Shown: positions 16,798 to 25,411, counted from the stretch's first letter. The stretch: 64,000 nucleotides of DNA from an uncultured Desulfovibrio sp. (GCF_944324525.1 NZ_CALUWS010000001.1:124001-188000); one strand, 5' to 3'. Notes: generated from the sequence alone by a model not told the origin. Program-made: numbers and translations.

Positions 16798-17303
16798 AGG
16801 AATGCTCTTTCGTACTGGCTTCCCTCGAGGATACCCGGCGGCTGGGCCGCCTGCTGGCGGCGGCGCTGCGGGAGGATGGCGCCGTGCGGCTCTGCCTGCT
16901 GCACGGCGATCTGGGCAGCGGCAAGACCACGCTCACGCGTGCCGTGGTGGAGGCCCTGCCCGGCGGCGACAGGGCGGAGATCTCCAGTCCGACCTTCACC
17001 CTGTGCAACAGTTATCCCACCTCGCCGCCCGTCCTGCATGCCGATCTGTACCGCTGCCCTGCCGGCGCGCCCGACGAGTTGTGGGATGCGCTGGACGACG
17101 GCGCAAGCCTCTGCCTCGTGGAATGGGGGGAAGCCCTGCCGGTGGCGGATCTGCCCAAGGAATATCTGGACATCTGCCTGAACTCATGCGAAGACAAACG
17201 CCTTGTGACGCTGCGGGCCAGGGGTCCGGCCGCACAGCGTCTGGTTGAACGGCTGCAAGAGGGATGGCCCAGCCTGCAAGGGGTCGATCCTGTTGCCCTG
17301 TGA
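16791..17303 (+). CDS. tsaE: tRNA threonylcarbamoyladenosine synthesis ATPase TsaE
   Basis: This 170-residue protein has a P-loop LHGDLGSGKTTLTRAV, then SSPTFTLCNSY, LHADLYR and LVEWGEALP, the standard TsaE/YjeE signatures. It supports t6A37 synthesis with TsaB, TsaC and TsaD. The start lies within the 3' end of nnrDE, so it is translationally coupled. lysC begins 34 bp downstream. Confidence 0.95.
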   Translation: MLKECSFVLASLEDTRRLGRLLAAALREDGAVRLCLLHGDLGSGKTTLTRAVVEALPGGDRAEISSPTFTLCNSYPTSPPVLHADLYRCPAGAPDELWDALDDGASLCLVEWGEALPVADLPKEYLDICLNSCEDKRLVTLRARGPAAQRLVERLQEGWPSLQGVDPVAL

Positions 17304-17337
17304 TTCACTTGTTGCAGTCAGGTGGCGTGAGAGTGGC

Positions 17338-18561
17338 ATGAAGATTCTCGTGCAAAAATTTGGCGGCACTTCGGTAGCCAATCTGGAGTGCATGAAAAAG
17401 GTTCGTGAAAAGGTCCTTGCCGGTCTGGCCAGGGGCAACAAGATGGTGGTGGTGCTGTCTGCCCGTTCGGGCGAGACGAACCGCCTGCTTGCCCTGGCGG
17501 ATGAATGGTCCAATACGCCGGACAAGGCCGAATGCGATGTGCTGGTTTCCACCGGGGAGCAGGTGTCCATCGCCCTGTTCACCATGCTGCTCAAGGATGC
17601 GGGCGTTCGCGCGCGTTCCCTTCTGGGCTGGCAGATTCCCATGACGACGGATGACGACTACGGCCGGGCGCGCATCACGGATATCGACAGCGCGAAGCTG
17701 CGTGCCGCGCTGGAAGAATATGACGTGCTGGTCGTGGCCGGTTTTCAGGGTTGCACCGAAGACGGGCGCATCACCACGCTGGGCCGGGGCGGTTCGGATA
17801 CGTCCGCCGTGGCCCTTGCCGCCGCGCTCGGCTCCGTGGAATGCGAGATCTATACGGATGTGGACGGCGTCTACACCACCGACCCCAACATCTGCTCCAC
17901 CGCGCGCAAGATGGATCGCGTGGCCTATGAGGAGATGCTCGAAATGGCGAGCATGGGGGCCAAGGTGCTGCACATTCGTTCCGTGGAATTTGCCAAAAAG
18001 TACAAAGTGCCGGTACGGGTGCGCTCGACCTTCACGGATGATCCCGGCACCCTAGTTACCCAGGAGGATTCGAGCATGGAAGCTCTTCTTGTATCCGGCA
18101 TCGCCTACGACAAGGACCAGGCCCGCGTGACCCTGCATGAAGTGCCGGACGTGCCCGGCATCGCGGCCGCCGTTTTTGGCCCGCTCTCCGAAAAGGGCGT
18201 GCTGGTGGACATGATCGTGCAGAACACGAGCCTCGACGGCCATACGGACATCACGTTCACCGTCTCCCGCAAGGATCTCAACCAGACCCTGGCCATCATG
18301 GACGAAGTGGCCAAGAAGATCGGCGCTTCCGAAGTGGTGCACGACGTCAACGTGGCCAAGGTCTCGGCCATCGGCGTGGGCATGCGCAACCATTCCGGCG
18401 TGGCCGCGCGGGCTTTTGCCGCCCTCACGCAGGAAGGCATCAATATCCTGATGATCAGCACCTCGGAGATCAAGATCACCATCCTCATCCAGGAAAAGTA
18501 TGTGGAGCTTGCCGTGCGCATCCTGCACGATACCTTCGGTCTGGACTGGGACATCAACTAA
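17338..18561 (+). CDS. lysC: Aspartate kinase
   Basis: This 407-residue protein begins MKILVQKFGGTSVANLE; an in-frame TTG/GTG further upstream would add 31 residues that are not family-like. The catalytic domain (~1-240) has VSTGEQVSIAL, GRGGSDTSAVALAAALG and YTDVDGVYTTDPNI. Two ACT domains follow (~265-400), with GIAAAVFGPLSEKGVLVDMI and GVAARAFAALTQEGINILMI. It makes aspartyl phosphate, the first step to lysine, threonine and methionine, and ACT domains usually give feedback control. dapB of the same pathway is 38 kb away. The TAA stop lies at the border of a family A repeat. Confidence 0.96.
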   Translation: MKILVQKFGGTSVANLECMKKVREKVLAGLARGNKMVVVLSARSGETNRLLALADEWSNTPDKAECDVLVSTGEQVSIALFTMLLKDAGVRARSLLGWQIPMTTDDDYGRARITDIDSAKLRAALEEYDVLVVAGFQGCTEDGRITTLGRGGSDTSAVALAAALGSVECEIYTDVDGVYTTDPNICSTARKMDRVAYEEMLEMASMGAKVLHIRSVEFAKKYKVPVRVRSTFTDDPGTLVTQEDSSMEALLVSGIAYDKDQARVTLHEVPDVPGIAAAVFGPLSEKGVLVDMIVQNTSLDGHTDITFTVSRKDLNQTLAIMDEVAKKIGASEVVHDVNVAKVSAIGVGMRNHSGVAARAFAALTQEGINILMISTSEIKITILIQEKYVELAVRILHDTFGLDWDIN

Positions 18562-18858
18562 GGCCTGCTAATCAAGTTTTATACATTATTCCAGCAGGAA
18601 CCGAAAATTACCCCCGCATGGTCCCTTATCTTGGGAGGCGGGGTTGCCTCGTATCCCTGTCTCTTCCCCTAGCAAAAGCGCGCTGGGGAAGGGATGGGGG
18701 GCTTGGGGGGAAGGGGAACTCCTCCCGCGCTGGCGGCGACCGAAAGGCGGCCGCAGGCCGTGTCCGTTAGGCGACGAAGGAGCCTTACGGACATCGACAG
18801 CAGAGCGAGGGGTTCCCCTTCCCCCCAAAACAAGCAGCGGAGGCGTTACGGACCCTAG
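18559..18858 (-). repeat. Dispersed repeat family A, copy 3 (one 73-bp module)
   Basis: The ends are TAAGGCCTGCTAATCAAG (left, overlapping the lysC stop) and GTTACGGACCCTAG (right). It shares GCGCGCTGGGGAAGGGATGG, the G-run cluster (18685-18716), the arms, and one module at 18737-18807. The module's main stem is TGTCCGT/ACGGACA instead of TGCCCGT/ACGGGCA, a paired change. Confidence 0.87.
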
Positions 18859-18932
18859 CCGAACGCCCGCCAGCGACGGGACGGCGTGACGCAGCGGCGA
18901 GCCGCTGACGCGCCCCGGCGGATACGGGAATC

Positions 18933-18955
18933 AAGGCCGCGTGAGCGGCCTTTTT
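18933..18955 (+). terminator. Terminator-like hairpin upstream of the ridA-like gene
   Basis: AAGGCCGC-GTGA-GCGGCCTT is followed by TTTTT. It lies downstream of the repeat and about 65 bp before the next gene, so it probably ends read-through from lysC. Confidence 0.75.
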
Positions 18956-19020
18956 CCCGCCGTCTTTATTTTTCATGAAATATTTTATAAAACAAAACCT
19001 CAAGAGAAAGGAGAAACCTC

Positions 19021-19410
19021 ATGTCCATCGAACGATTCGGCATCCCCACGGCTCCCGGCGCTCTGCCCTTTGCCAAGGCCGTCGCCGCTGACGGCTGGCT
19101 GTTCGTCAGCGGGCAGGTCCCCCGCGACGCTTCCGGGGAGATCGTGAGCGGCAGCATCAGCGTGCAGGCCCGTGTGGCGCTGGACAATCTCAAGGCCGCG
19201 CTGGAACTGGCGGGCTACGGTCTTGAGGATGTGGTGCGCGTCACGGTTTTTCTGGATGATCCGCGCGACTTTGCCGGCTTCAACAAGGTGTACGCCCAGT
19301 ATTTCACGGCGGAGCACGCCCCGGCCAGGGTGTGCGTGCAGGCGGCCATGATGAGCGACCTGCGGGTGGAAGTGGACTGCATCGCCTACAAACAGCCGCA
19401 GGGCAAATAG
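19021..19410 (+). CDS. ridA: RidA/YjgF-family enamine/imine deaminase
   Basis: This 129-residue protein has family motifs FVSGQVPRDASGEIV, the substrate-carboxylate-binding Arg in PARVCVQAAMM (usual pattern P-x-R-x-x-x), and VEVDCIAYK at the end. RidA hydrolyses reactive 2-aminoacrylate released by PLP enzymes; several paralogues have other roles. AAGGAG lies upstream of the ATG. The preceding 60 bp are AT-rich and probably hold the promoter. Confidence 0.92.
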   Translation: MSIERFGIPTAPGALPFAKAVAADGWLFVSGQVPRDASGEIVSGSISVQARVALDNLKAALELAGYGLEDVVRVTVFLDDPRDFAGFNKVYAQYFTAEHAPARVCVQAAMMSDLRVEVDCIAYKQPQGK

Positions 19411-19521
19411 CGCCCGAGGAGCGCCGCGCGAAGGGAACCGGCCGCGGGTCGCTGACGGAACGCGGTTAACCGCAGACTACGAGAGAACGGGGCTGTTCGC
19501 GGCGGGGAGTGCAGGAAAAAC

Positions 19522-19554
19522 AGCGGCATTGCCGACGTTGGCAATGCCGCTTTT
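19522..19554. terminator. Terminator between convergent genes
   Basis: A perfect stem AGCGGCATTGCC / GGCAATGCCGCT has TTTT on the plus side and an A-run on the other. It serves the ridA-like gene and perhaps also the minus-strand YHS gene. Confidence 0.85.
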
Positions 19555-19620
19555 GCATATCGACCTTCTTTGCCCGCAGCCGTCGGCGCGGGCGGATCTG
19601 TCGTCAGGGCTTCTTCCGCT

Positions 19621-19920
19621 CTATTCCTCGTCTTTGGCGGGCAGCTCCCGACCGCCTTCCTGAAGGCGCTTGAGGAACTTGTCACGGCAGTCATAGCTGC
19701 AGAAGCGGTAGACCTTTTCGCCGTCCCGCACGGTGATGCTGTCGTCCACGGAAACGTAGGCTCCACATTCCGGGTCCTTGACCATTTCCCCGGCGGCGAC
19801 CTTGCGTTCCATCTCGGCGGTGTCTTCCTTCTTGTCCGCCTGCTTCTTTTTCAGGATGTCATTGGCAAACATGCGGTAGAGCACATAGACCGCCACGGCC
19901 AGGATAAGCCATTTCCACAT
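19621..19920 (-). CDS. Membrane-anchored YHS/TRASH-like metal-binding protein
   Basis: This 99-residue protein has one N-terminal membrane helix (WLILAVAVYVLYRMFA) followed by a Lys/Asp/Glu linker. A YHS-like domain contains VKDPECGAYVSVDDSITV ... YRFCSYDCRDKFL, in which three cysteines and nearby residues could bind a metal. This is the pattern of the PP0621 family of small membrane proteins of unknown function. AAGGAG precedes the ATG. The folK stop is about 75 bp upstream. Confidence 0.82.
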   Translation of the reverse strand: MWKWLILAVAVYVLYRMFANDILKKKQADKKEDTAEMERKVAAGEMVKDPECGAYVSVDDSITVRDGEKVYRFCSYDCRDKFLKRLQEGGRELPAKDEE

Positions 19921-19996
19921 AGATACTCCTTAACGGTGGGGGATGCGGCGCGGGCAGCGCGGCAATGCCCCTGTGTAGCACAGGCCTGCCGAAAGG

Positions 19997-20509
19997 TCAC
20001 TGAAAAATTGCCCGCCCTTCCCTGCGCCAGACAAGGCTGTCCAGCCACTGGGCGACGCTGCGCCCGTTGACGATGAGATCCGGCGCGAGCTCCGCCAGCG
20101 GCGCGAGCACGAAGGCCCGCGCGCACATGCGCGGGTGCGGCAACAGGCAATGGATATCCGCGCTTGTTTCGTTGCCGAAAAGGAGCAGATCCATGTCGAT
20201 GCTGCGCGGGCCGAAGCGCAGGTCGGGATCACGCCGCCTCCCCAGCGCCGCTTCCATGCCCAGCATGGCGGCCAGCAGCTCGCGCGGCTGCCAGCGGCCC
20301 GCGTCCACAGCCAGCTCCAGCACGGTATTCTCAAACCACGGCTGCTCCGCATAGCCCTGCGGTTCGGTGGCGTAGCGGGAGGCGGCCCGCACGAGGCGCA
20401 GGCCTTCCAGCCGCTCCAGCGCGGCGCCGGCGGCGTCGAGCATATGCGCGGCATCGGGAGTATTGGAGCCGAGGCTCACATAGACCAGCAGTTCGTCAGC
20501 GGACAACAT
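19997..20509 (-). CDS. folK: 2-amino-4-hydroxy-6-hydroxymethyldihydropteridine pyrophosphokinase
   Basis: This 170-residue HPPK of folate synthesis has YVSLGSNTPDAAHML, SRYATEPQGY, ENTVLELAV, RFGPRSIDMDLLLFG (the metal-binding DMD) and HPRMCARAFVLAPL. I place the start at the ATG at 20509, because the in-frame TTG at 20545 is the first part of a TTGACA promoter box. With -10 TATTTT ending six bases before this ATG, the mRNA should begin at or near the start codon. No Shine-Dalgarno is present. Confidence 0.92.
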   Translation of the reverse strand: MLSADELLVYVSLGSNTPDAAHMLDAAGAALERLEGLRLVRAASRYATEPQGYAEQPWFENTVLELAVDAGRWQPRELLAAMLGMEAALGRRRDPDLRFGPRSIDMDLLLFGNETSADIHCLLPHPRMCARAFVLAPLAELAPDLIVNGRSVAQWLDSLVWRREGRAIFQ

Positions 20510-20515
20510 CCATAA

Positions 20516-20545
20516 AAAATAGCCCAGAACGGGCCGGGCTGTCAA
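20516..20545 (-). promoter_or_regulatory. folK promoter, predicted leaderless
   Basis: Minus strand: TTGACA (20545-20540), 18-bp spacer, TATTTT (20521-20516). The expected +1 falls on the A of the folK ATG at 20509. Confidence 0.65.
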
Positions 20546-20557
20546 AACGTCGGAGGC

Positions 20558-20586
20558 TTGCTCCCCCGGCGGAGGCAGGCTACCAT
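20558..20586 (+). promoter_or_regulatory. xerD promoter, predicted leaderless
   Basis: TTGCTC (20558-20563), a 17-bp spacer and TACCAT (20581-20586) put the expected +1 on or next to the xerD ATG at 20593. AAGGAG directly abuts the ATG, too close to act as a normal ribosome-binding site. Confidence 0.45.
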
Positions 20587-20592
20587 AAGGAG

Positions 20593-21555
20593 ATGGAGAA
20601 AAGCCTGACCTCCCCCGCCCTGCCCTTTGCCGGACTGCGTGACGCGCTGGCGCGCCTTGTCCCGGTCTGGGCCAATGCCCTTCTGGCCGAGCGGGGACTT
20701 TCCGTGCGGACGATGGAAGCCTACCGGCAGGATATGGAGCTCTTCCTCCTCTATCTGGACGAGTGGGACATGGGCCGGGGGGCGGCCTCCTCGCATGCCT
20801 TCCAGCTTGGCGAGCAGGACATCATGCTTTTTCTGGCCTGGCTGCGTGCGCGGCAGAACACGGGGCGCAGTCTGGCCCGGCGCTTGTCGGCCCTGCGCAG
20901 CTTTTTTGCCTTTGCCGTGGAGGAGAAAGTGCTGCCGGCCAATCCCGCCGCCCTGCTGGAAAGCCCCCGGCTGCCGCAATACCTGCCCGAGGTGCTGAGC
21001 CGCGAGGAGATGGAGCGCCTGCTTGCGCAGCCGGATCTGCGCGACAAGTCCGGCCGGAGGGACCGCTGCCTCATGGAGGTGCTGTACGCGGCGGGCCTGC
21101 GGGTGTCGGAAGTCTGCGGCCTGACGCTGGAGGACATCGACCTGCAGCGCGGGCTCGTGCGGGTGTTCGGCAAGGGCAGCAAGGAGCGCCTGGTGCCCCT
21201 GCATGCCGAGGCGCAGGCCCGGCTGCAGGACTATATCGCCCACTGCCGCCCCGAATTTTCCCCCAACAGCCGTCTGCTTTTCGTCAACCGTTCCGGCAAC
21301 GGGCTCACGCGGCAATACGTCTGGAAAGCCATCAAGAAATACGCGCTGACGGCGGGCATCCGCCGTGAGATCTCGCCGCATACCTTCCGGCATTCCTTTG
21401 CCACGCATCTTTTGGAAGGCGGCGCCGATCTGCGTTCCGTGCAGGTCCTGCTGGGGCATGCCGACATCAGCGCCACCGAGATCTATACCCATGTGCAGGC
21501 CGAACGCCTGCGCAGCATCCATCGTGCCCACCATCCCCGGAGCCAGTCCCGATGA
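20593..21555 (+). CDS. xerD: Site-specific tyrosine recombinase XerD
   Basis: This 320-residue protein has an N-terminal SAM-like DNA-binding domain (~20-120, RTMEAYRQDMELFLLYL). The catalytic domain carries Arg in AAGLRVSEVCGLTLEDID, Lys in GKGSKERLVPLH, HTFRHSFATHLLEGGADLR, LLGHADIS and the nucleophilic Tyr in EIYTHV. The C-terminus ERLRSIHRAHHPR resembles XerD rather than XerC. XerCD resolves chromosome dimers at dif; no dif site was found here. It is divergent from folK. The stop overlaps the next gene (ATGA). Confidence 0.93.
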   Translation: MEKSLTSPALPFAGLRDALARLVPVWANALLAERGLSVRTMEAYRQDMELFLLYLDEWDMGRGAASSHAFQLGEQDIMLFLAWLRARQNTGRSLARRLSALRSFFAFAVEEKVLPANPAALLESPRLPQYLPEVLSREEMERLLAQPDLRDKSGRRDRCLMEVLYAAGLRVSEVCGLTLEDIDLQRGLVRVFGKGSKERLVPLHAEAQARLQDYIAHCRPEFSPNSRLLFVNRSGNGLTRQYVWKAIKKYALTAGIRREISPHTFRHSFATHLLEGGADLRSVQVLLGHADISATEIYTHVQAERLRSIHRAHHPRSQSR

Positions 21556-24254
21556 CAGCCGTTTCCACCCTTGTGACCTGCCACGCCAACGCCGATTTCG
21601 ATGCCTTTGCCGCCATGCTGGCCGTCCGGCATCTGTACGCGCCCTGCCTGTTGCTGTTCCCGGGCACGCAGGAACGCGGTCTCCAGAAGATCGCCGCCTC
21701 CGTGGACAAAGAGCGGTATTCGCTATGCGAAAGCGACGAGATCGACTGGGACGCCGTGACGCGCCTTGTGGTGGTGGATACCCGGCAGCGCGACCGCCTG
21801 CAGCATGTGGGCCGCCTGCTGGACCGGGAGGGCATGCGCATCGAGGTCTGGGATCACCACCCCGATTCCGGGGACGATGTGGTGCCCACGGTGACGCACC
21901 GGGCCGAAGTGGGCGCGGTGACGAGCCTCATCGTCAAGGCCCTTTCCGTTGCCGACATCCGGCTGGATGCGGACGAGGCCACCCTGTTGGGCCTCGGCAT
22001 CTACGGCGATACCGGCTCGTTCACCTATTCCTCCACCACGCCGCTGGACTTTGAGAGCGCCGCCTGGCTCCTCACGCAGGGGATGCGCGTCAACGACATC
22101 GACGACATGGCCGCGCACGAGCTCACCAGCGTACATGTACGGGCCCTGAACAGCCTGCTGGAGTCGGCCCGCACCTACACCATCAACGGCATCCCCGTGG
22201 TCATCGCCGAAGCCTCGATGGAGCATTACCTCGGCGATTTCGCCTATCTGGCCCACCGGCTCATGGAGATGGAGAAGTTTACGGTGCTGTTTGCCGTGGG
22301 CCGCATGGAGGACCGCATCCAGGTGGTGGCCCGCAGCCGGACGGAGCTCATCAACGTGGGCGCGGTCTGCGCCGAACTGGGCGGCGGCGGCCACGCCTAC
22401 GCGGCCTCGGCCTCCGTACGCAACATGATGCTCAACGAGGTGCATGACGCCATCGTACGCAATCTGCGCGGCCAGCTCGGGGAAGACAAGACCGCCAGAG
22501 ACTACATGTCCACCCCCGCCGTGGGCATCGAGTCGGACAAGACCATCCGCGCGGCCGACGAGCTCATGCTGCATTTCGGCCTCAAGGCCGTCCCCGTCTT
22601 CGTGCCCGGCACGCGCCGCTGCTGCGGCCTCCTCGACGCGCAGACGGCCTCACGCGCCCGGCTGCACGGACTGGGCGAGTTCATGGTGGAGAACTACATG
22701 CTCCGCACTCCCACCCTGCTGCCGCCGGACGCGCCGCTCAGCGAGCTCTCGGCCATCATCGTGGGCGCGCGGCAGCGTCTTGTGCCCATTATCGAGCATG
22801 ACGAGGTCATCGGCGTGGTGACGCGCACCGACCTCATCAACGTCTTTGCCAACGAGCCCGTGCAGCTCAAGGAGAACGACCAGCCGGTCATCAAACCGCG
22901 CAATGTGGCCAAGCTCATGCGCGACAGGCTCTCGGCGCATACGCGTTCCATCCTGGAGCTGGCCGGCAATCTGGGGCGCAAGCTGGGCCTGCCCGTGTAT
23001 GTGGTGGGCGGCTTCGTGCGTGACATCCTGCTGGACCGGGACAACGAGGACATCGATCTGGTGGTGGAAGGCAGCGGCATCGAGCTGGCCAAGGCGCTGG
23101 CCGAGGCGCTGGACGGGCGCGTGCGCGAGCATCAGAAGTTCATGACCTCGGTGGTCATCTATACCGGCCCGGACGGCGAGGAGCTGCGCATCGACGTGGC
23201 CACGGCCCGGCTGGAATACTACGAGTATCCCGCCGCCCTGCCCACGGTGGAGCTTTCCTCCATCAAGATGGATCTGTTCCGGCGGGATTTCACCATCAAT
23301 GCCCTTGCCATCCGGCTGGACTGCTCCCCCTACGGGCAGATGGTGGACTTTTTCGGCGGCCAGCGGGACATCAAGGACGGGAACATCCGCGTGCTGCATA
23401 CCCTGAGCTTCGTGGAAGATCCCACGCGCTGCCTGCGGGCCGTGCGCTTTGAACAGCGTTACGGCTTCCATATGGACCCGGCGGCGGAAAAGCTCATCAA
23501 GAACGTCCTGTCGCTCAAGCTGCTGGACAAGCTGAGCAGCCCGCGCATCTATCACGAATACAGCCACATGTGCACCGAGCCCAACCCGCCGGCCTGCTTC
23601 ATCCGCATGGAGGAGCTGGGCTTGCTCAAGGCCATAAGCCCGCAGCTGGCGCTCACGCCCACCCGGCGCGAGACCCTCATGCGCATGCGGGAGATGGTGA
23701 GCTGGTATCATCTGCTCTATCTGGAAGAGCCGGTGCAGCACTGGCTGGCCTACTTTCTGGCCCTTTGCCACAACCTCAATTACGAGGACGCCCGCAGCGT
23801 CTACGAGCGTTTCGGCCTGCCGCCGCAGCGGCGTCAAGCGGTCTTCCATCTGCGGGAGAAGGCCCGCTATCTGTGCTCTCGTCTGGAGAGTTGGCAGCGC
23901 AAGCAGAGCGACGCCCATACGGATGTTTTCGGTTTCTGGAAGATGCTGGAGGGGCTTGAGCTGGAGTTCCTGCTCTATCTCATGGCGGCCACCGACGAGG
24001 AGGGCCTGCAGAAGAACTTCTCCCGCTACATCACCCAGTGGCGCAGGGAAAAGGCGGACGTCAGAGGGGCGGACCTCATCGCCCTTGGCCTGCGGCCCGG
24101 CCCGCGCTTTACCGAGATCTTGCGGCAGGTGCTGGCGGCCAAGCTCAACGGTACGGCGGTCAGCGGCGAAGCCCAGTGGGAGCTGGCCCGCGACCTTGTG
24201 CAGGAAGCGCTGGCCGAAGCCGCCGCGTCCGGGGAGACGGCGGGGAGAAAATAG
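21552..24254 (+). CDS. DHH-CBS-nucleotidyltransferase fusion (tRNA A-adding/CCA-adding type)
   Basis: This 900-residue protein has three parts. A DHH/DHHA1 phosphoesterase is at ~1-310 (NADFDAFAAM, VVVDTRQRDR, DHHPDSGDD, GGGGHAYAAS). A CBS pair is at ~315-440 (YMSTPAVGIESDKTIRAADE, GVVTRTDLINVF). A class II nucleotidyltransferase head with RNA-binding region is at ~470-800 (VVGGFVRDILLDRDNEDIDL, with the catalytic Asp pair in DIDL). Such fusions in Aquifex, Deinococcus and deltaproteobacteria include A-adding enzymes that need a separate CC-adding enzyme. Both tRNA genes in this window encode CCA, so the role would be repair. The start overlaps the xerD stop. Confidence 0.92.
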   Translation: MTAVSTLVTCHANADFDAFAAMLAVRHLYAPCLLLFPGTQERGLQKIAASVDKERYSLCESDEIDWDAVTRLVVVDTRQRDRLQHVGRLLDREGMRIEVWDHHPDSGDDVVPTVTHRAEVGAVTSLIVKALSVADIRLDADEATLLGLGIYGDTGSFTYSSTTPLDFESAAWLLTQGMRVNDIDDMAAHELTSVHVRALNSLLESARTYTINGIPVVIAEASMEHYLGDFAYLAHRLMEMEKFTVLFAVGRMEDRIQVVARSRTELINVGAVCAELGGGGHAYAASASVRNMMLNEVHDAIVRNLRGQLGEDKTARDYMSTPAVGIESDKTIRAADELMLHFGLKAVPVFVPGTRRCCGLLDAQTASRARLHGLGEFMVENYMLRTPTLLPPDAPLSELSAIIVGARQRLVPIIEHDEVIGVVTRTDLINVFANEPVQLKENDQPVIKPRNVAKLMRDRLSAHTRSILELAGNLGRKLGLPVYVVGGFVRDILLDRDNEDIDLVVEGSGIELAKALAEALDGRVREHQKFMTSVVIYTGPDGEELRIDVATARLEYYEYPAALPTVELSSIKMDLFRRDFTINALAIRLDCSPYGQMVDFFGGQRDIKDGNIRVLHTLSFVEDPTRCLRAVRFEQRYGFHMDPAAEKLIKNVLSLKLLDKLSSPRIYHEYSHMCTEPNPPACFIRMEELGLLKAISPQLALTPTRRETLMRMREMVSWYHLLYLEEPVQHWLAYFLALCHNLNYEDARSVYERFGLPPQRRQAVFHLREKARYLCSRLESWQRKQSDAHTDVFGFWKMLEGLELEFLLYLMAATDEEGLQKNFSRYITQWRREKADVRGADLIALGLRPGPRFTEILRQVLAAKLNGTAVSGEAQWELARDLVQEALAEAAASGETAGRK

Positions 24255-24307
24255 AAAGATCCCGCGGCCCCCGGCCGCATTCCTGTCAGGGGCGGCGGCC
24301 TGCGGGC

Positions 24308-24336
24308 TTGCCCTCGGCGCGGAGGAGGTGTATAGT
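24308..24336 (+). promoter_or_regulatory. Candidate promoter of the HIT gene
   Basis: TTGCCC (24308-24313), a 17-bp spacer and TATAGT (24331-24336, 5 of 6) predict +1 at ~24343, leaving a leader of only about two bases before the ATG at 24345. The GGAGGAGG at 24321-24328 would then lie upstream of the transcript. Confidence 0.45.
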
Positions 24337-24344
24337 CACCAACC

Positions 24345-24818
24345 ATGAAACAGCTCTGGGCGCCGTGGCGCATCGAATATATCCTGGGGCCGAAGCCCGA
24401 TGCCTGCGTGTTCTGTCTGCCGGACAGCACGGAGGAAGATGAGGAACGCCTCGTCCTGCATCGCGGCGGGCACGCTTTCGTCATCATGAACCGTTATCCC
24501 TACAATAACGGGCATATCATGGTCTGTCCCTATCGCCATGTGTCCGAGCTGACGGAACTTTCCCGCGAGGAAGCCCATGACGTCATGGACCTTGTGCAGC
24601 GCTGCAGCGGGATCCTCAAGCAGCACTTTAACTGTGAAGGCATCAACGTGGGGCTCAACCTCGGCAAGGCCGCCGGCGCGGGCATAGGCGAGCACCTGCA
24701 TTTCCATCTTGTGCCCCGCTGGAACGGGGATTCGTCCTTCATCGCCGTCATGGATGACGTGCGGACCGTTCCCCAGCATATCCGCGAAACGTACAAGGCC
24801 CTGCGGGCCTGTTTTTAA
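24345..24818 (+). CDS. HIT-family nucleotide hydrolase/transferase
   Basis: This 157-residue protein has the histidine triad HLHFHLVPRW (~120) and an N-terminal CVFC motif. VIMNRYPYNNGHIMVCPYRHV and GINVGLNLGKAAGAGIGEH identify the Ap4A phosphorylase-like/HIT branch. The family acts on dinucleoside polyphosphates or nucleoside phosphoramidates, and the substrate here is unknown. The LapA-like gene follows after 24 bp. Confidence 0.92.
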   Translation: MKQLWAPWRIEYILGPKPDACVFCLPDSTEEDEERLVLHRGGHAFVIMNRYPYNNGHIMVCPYRHVSELTELSREEAHDVMDLVQRCSGILKQHFNCEGINVGLNLGKAAGAGIGEHLHFHLVPRWNGDSSFIAVMDDVRTVPQHIRETYKALRACF

Positions 24819-24842
24819 CGAAAAGCGCCATGAGGAGGAGCT

Positions 24843-25349
24843 ATGCGCTTTCTTAAAGTCCTGATTCTGGTTGTGGCAATCTTTCTGGCGCTGGTTTTTC
24901 TGTTCCAAAACCAGACGGCCCTGTCTCAGGACATGGTGCTGACGCTGAACCTCTTCTTCATGGAGCCCATGTCCTCCATCCCCCTGCCCCTCTATTTCAT
25001 GCTCATCGCCGCCTTTGCGCTGGGCGCGCTGCTGTCCGTCTGCTTCCTGGTCTGGGACAAGATGCATGGCACGGCCCGCTTCATGAAGGCCCGCTGGCGC
25101 ATCAGCCAGCTCGAGCGGGAAGTGGAGAAGCTGCAGAAGCAGCTGACCGCCGAGGGCAAGAAGCAGTCCTTCTTCCAGCGTGCCCGTCAGGACAAGGACG
25201 GCGCCGCGCAGGGCAAGCCCGCCGAGAAGCCTGCCGGGACCCCCGCGGACAAGCCCGCCAACACCAAGCCGCTGGAGACCAGCGCCAAGGAAGCCGAGAC
25301 GGCCGCCCCTGTCGAAGACATCGTGGCGCCCGATCCCGACAAGCCCTAG
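24843..25349 (+). CDS. LapA-domain (DUF1049) membrane protein
   Basis: This 168-residue protein has two membrane segments (LKVLILVVAIFLALVFLF and a second near 50-72, YFMLIAAFALGALLSVCFLV). A basic region and coiled coil (~78-105, ISQLEREVEKLQKQL) and a disordered Lys/Pro/Ala/Asp tail follow. This is the LapA (lipopolysaccharide assembly protein A, YciS) topology, in which LapA works with LapB/YciM on LpxC turnover. No lapB is adjacent. GAGGAGG precedes the ATG. Confidence 0.85.
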   Translation: MRFLKVLILVVAIFLALVFLFQNQTALSQDMVLTLNLFFMEPMSSIPLPLYFMLIAAFALGALLSVCFLVWDKMHGTARFMKARWRISQLEREVEKLQKQLTAEGKKQSFFQRARQDKDGAAQGKPAEKPAGTPADKPANTKPLETSAKEAETAAPVEDIVAPDPDKP

Positions 25350-25374
25350 CAGGGCCACTCATGGTCGTTTTTCA

Positions 25375-25411
25375 GAGGGGCGGCATCATCTTCTGATGGT
25401 GTCGCCCCTTT
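25375..25411 (+). terminator. Possible terminator after the LapA-like gene
   Basis: An imperfect stem AGGGGCGGCATCATC / GATGGTGTCGCCCCTT has a four-base loop and is followed by TTT. It lies just before mutS. Confidence 0.6.

Noticed and set aside
18586..18828. Several 60-140 codon frames inside family A copies (also at 7843, 11577, 36240)
   Set aside because: They are translations of the same G/C-rich arms and modules in different frames; no copy keeps one frame open, so the repeat is not coding.
20510..20592. folK starting at the in-frame TTG 20545
   Set aside because: That TTG is the first part of a TTGACA promoter box 18 bp from TATTTT, and HPPK proteins begin a few residues before the SLGSN motif.
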